DNA of 64,000 nucleotides from Pelargonium tetragonum. Its lineage: Eukaryota; Streptophyta; Magnoliopsida; Geraniales; Geraniaceae. The stretch lies in assembly GCA_036897445.1 (NCBI GenBank), contig JAYMTL010000076.1:29527-93526 (forward strand), written 5' to 3'. The notes beneath the pieces are model-generated. The model worked only from the letters and a program-made list of their open reading frames with translations. It was not told where the DNA came from and made no database searches. Below are positions 60,872 to 64,000 of the stretch, piece after piece. The translations under genes were made by a program, and so were the position numbers. How positions within the stretch are numbered: position 1 is the first letter of the stretch; every line of letters begins with the position of its first letter.

Positions 60872-63800
60872 GCTTTAAAACAAGTTAAAGGTATAAGAAA
60901 TTTTCTTATTACTATATTAATAATAGACTTTAATCCCAGTTTTTCTAAATCAAGAGCCAAACCCCTAACCTTAAAATTCTAATTTCCTAGCGTAATGTCT
61001 AATCTCAATTAGGGTTGTTTATTCTTATATGTATCGCATTAAGGAAAAGATTCGAAGAAGTTTTCTAAGGAGTACAAGCTTGCAGTAACGTAATTTTGTG
61101 TAAATAAAAAGGTTAGGTAAATTTGTATAGGAATTATAAGCTATTCCGCGAATCCTTTGGTATGTACATTGTATCTTGGTTTTAAATAAAGGTCCTTATT
61201 GTTTGTAGAAGACTTTCCTAAGCCTAGAATTTAAGCTTTATTAAGTATTGAATTTAAATGGGGTGTGAAACTTCCCTGGTATCCCAAAAGGCTCTGCACA
61301 AAGGGTGCGGGAATAGAGTATTTAAGCGCTTGGAAGTAGGAAATAAATCGCAGTGTTAACCCCCTAGAAATGCAAGTCCTTTATCTTTTTGTATAAATGG
61401 CCGGGATCTTTTAATTCATATTTTAGGAAAACCAAATTGGGAGATTGCCGAGATCCGGATAGGATTTCCTATGTATCAAGTTCTGTATAAGGGTCCTTTA
61501 CTTTATAGGGTCAGCTACGCCAAGAGTTTTTTCGGCTCAGAATTTAAAGTAAATACAGTTTGGAAGTTTGTCTTTTTAGGACCTAGGGTAGGGTTACTCT
61601 AAAAGAAAAGATTAAAAGTCCCGCTTATAATCAAGAGAGTTTCTATTTTAGAATTTCTAATTATTGTAGTACGAAAGCACTAAAAAAAATAAGGAGCAGA
61701 CTCACTTATATAGGTGTAGGGTAGAAGAGCTTTAGGGAATCCTTGAGCTAGATACTTAGAAAAGGCTGAAGCTCGGCTCTATTTATTTTTACTTGTTATA
61801 TTTAAAAAGGTACAACCAACAGAAAAAGCCCAAACTTATAAAAACCTAAAGGATTTCCTAAAGGAATTTTTCCCTCTTAGTAAGGTCTCCGAAGTTTACC
61901 TCGTAAAATATTGCTAGATTGTAGAGATAACCTGATACAGGCACACAAGAAGTCCCCGAGGATCCACTTCTTGCTAAAGGTTTTTGTGAGAATATTTTGA
62001 TGCCCCGTATAGAGCTCATAAAAAGGAAAAAAACTTATATGTTAAACTATTCCCCTACAGGATTTCATAGAATATTTAACATAGAAACAAAAAGCCGCGA
62101 TTCTTGTCGACTTAAGACTCTCCTATTTCCTCTTCCAAATGAGCTCGTTTAAGTATTTGGGATTCTTTACTTCTACTAATACTAAACAAAGCTATAAAAA
62201 GAAATCCATTTAATATTGGGTAGAGGCAGCACTCAGTAGTATTTTCAATAAGCAGTGTACTTTTGTTCTAGTAAACCCTAAAATATCCTTTTTGGAAGTT
62301 AAATTCTTGTGGGTCTAAAAGGATTCTAACAAGATAGAGCATCCTTTAGAGAAAGTAAATACTGGCCTTTTTTTAATCTTACAGCCTCACAGTAGGCTTT
62401 GCTTTATTTTCATAAAAGATCCGCACTCATGTTTATATTCTTGGAATATTAATAAAGATTTCAATTAAACCTAAACCTTCTCCGGGAGTGCAAGCAAAGA
62501 AAACTCATAGGGATATACCACAAAGTTGTTTGAGCTGGAGTAGAAAATTATACTTACATCGAATCCTAAATGAAATTTGAGGAGCTTAAAATGCAGAAAA
62601 AACTACCAAAATTTAGTCAAAATATATGGAAGCTTGAATAAGAACTATCTCCAACACACCCCGAATTAAGAAAATAAGGTTTGATTTCTTTCTAGTTCCC
62701 TCCTTTCTAAAAATTAGGGGTTCTTAATCCTAATAATACTAGAATTGAGGATCTAATTGGTTTAGGTTTAAGAGTGCAAAACTTGTGGTTATATGTAGGC
62801 CTCATTCTTACCTATGTCTACTAAGCTCAATTCAATTTTTTCAGAGAGCTCTAGCAGTCCTCATAAGTGCCAAAGCTATACCATGTTTGATCGGCGGCAG
62901 TCACTTTTTTTATTAGCGAAACTAGGAACTTCTTTTATAGTCTAAAAGTACTTTATCAAAAAGACTTGGGCAGAGTGATATTCAATAACATAGGTAGATT
63001 TTGAAAACTTTCATAAAAGGTATAGGGTAACCTGTGGGAATCCCTCATTTAGAATCTCCCCTCAGAGTCTTGAAGAAGCCCTTAGTATTTTAATGTTTAT
63101 TAGTTGGATTCTATTCAGTGGGGTAAGCATATAAGAGGGTTATAAGAAAAGGTGCTTTATAAGCCCTACTCCTAAGAAAAAGAAGAGTGGTATAGCTAGG
63201 TAATGTAATTAAGGGGGTACTGATAGAGAGTGTAAGAGGTATTATCAAGAATAAGTTACAGTTAAGAGTTAGGCTACAATGAGAAAGTTACAGGCAATAC
63301 GAAGAGTCAGGCTATCCAGAGGAGTAGATAGGTACTACTAAGCTCTATAAGATACAGAGTCACTTTGCAGTTCTTAAAGGTTTACAGAACAAGAAGGTAG
63401 GTATTCAGAAAGGTCTATCTCTAAGGAAAGTCGTTATGAAAGCAAGTAAGAAATCCCTTTACTCTAAACTTAATTACCTACATACAAGTTTAATGCCCTA
63501 AGACCTTGTAAATTGTAAAGTAACAAGCAACACTTTATATCCGACCCCAACAAGCTATGGGCTAATAGTATCCCCCTAAACTGTGGAAAGGCTTACTATG
63601 AAAACTCCTTAGGTATAGAGTTTTGTCTGGATTTACCCCCACCAAGTCAGAAAAAGGGTAACTAAGATAATAAATTATGAAATATTGGAAGAATTGTCTT
63701 AAACGCAAAGCCCCTGGTATATTTAGAAGCAGAGATTTGGGCCCCTTATAGAATATGAGGATACTTTATTTCCGTGTTAACAATAGAAACCTTGAAAAAA

Positions 63801-64000
63801 AAAATGGGTATAGAGCAAAAACTTTGAGAGTCCTGTTCTTGATCTTTTTAGCGGTTTCTTGAAAAAGTATATAAGAATTCCTTAAAGTTTGAGGTTATAG
63901 TTCAGGCTAGGGCAGTTTCTTAGTTCTATTACGGGAGACTTTTAGGAGTCGGTTTCGGGATAAAACTTTCTAGGGGACTACCATAAATTCCATTTTATAT
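60872..64000. other. Non-coding AT-rich DNA
   Basis: No gene and no frame above 60 codons. It has a dyad motif at 63198-63211 and GGGCCC at 63739-63744. Positions 63180-63420 are purine-rich (AGAG, AAGG, GTAG words), resembling 5210-5400 in style only. Confidence 0.65.
63198..63211 (+). repeat. 14-nt dyad motif copy, AGG-TAAT-GTA-ATTA
   Basis: Exact 14-base match to 1349-1362, on the plus strand. Confidence 0.7.

Overview
What it is. The window is 64 kb of AT-rich DNA (sampled background lines run at about 30-45% G+C, mostly near one third) with no intact gene that I can recognise. I found no rRNA, no complete tRNA, no respiratory-chain or ribosomal-protein gene, no intron domain and no CRISPR array. 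The one identifiable gene is a broken family-B DNA polymerase of the protein-primed type carried by linear mitochondrial plasmids. Decayed tRNA-like pieces, two of them resembling plastid trnQ and trnE, are also present. Together these fit a non-coding stretch of a very large, gene-poor seed-plant mitochondrial chromosome. The organelle is an inference. The G+C is lower than the 43-47% usual for seed-plant mitochondria, so the lineage is left open. A fungal mitochondrial origin for the plasmid piece is possible but unsupported.

Layout. Positions 1 to about 45,370 are intergenic. They hold a diverged 215-bp repeat pair (4460-4675 and 16444-16666), tRNA-like fragments, several strong hairpins, and a region around 37.9-38.9 kb with G+C-richer patches and gene-like but unidentified reading. 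Positions 45,373-48,310 are a plasmid-derived block. It has a minus-strand remnant of a small hydrophobic protein, about 100 bp of spacer, then a plus-strand polymerase pseudogene of about 2.3 kb. The pseudogene keeps recognisable ExoI, ExoII, ExoIII, YxGG, motif A and motif B but stops before motif C. It is split over all three frames. Positions 48,311-64,000 return to AT-rich intergenic DNA, with a trnQ-like remnant at about 49.0 kb, another tRNA-like remnant at about 55.1 kb and a 16-bp perfect inverted repeat at 60.8 kb.

Structure beyond genes. Two short interspersed families run through the window. The first is a 14-nt motif, AGG-TAAY-NNN-RTTA. I found it eleven times on both strands against roughly 0.4 expected. 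Its two 4-nt arms always match each other (TAAC with GTTA, or TAAT with ATTA), so the dyad is kept while the sequence changes. The second is a scatter of very short G+C palindromes (GGGCCC, GGAGCTCC, GGGGCTCC) sitting between A-rich and T-rich flanks. GGGCCC occurs at least 14 times against about 1.5 expected. These two families are the best candidates for something undescribed here. All expected counts come from a simple base-composition model worked by hand, and occurrences were found by eye, so they are minimum counts.

Open frames. With about 7% stop codons per codon at this composition, one or two chance frames of 117 codons or more are expected in 64 kb. I therefore treat nearly all open frames outside the plasmid block as chance.
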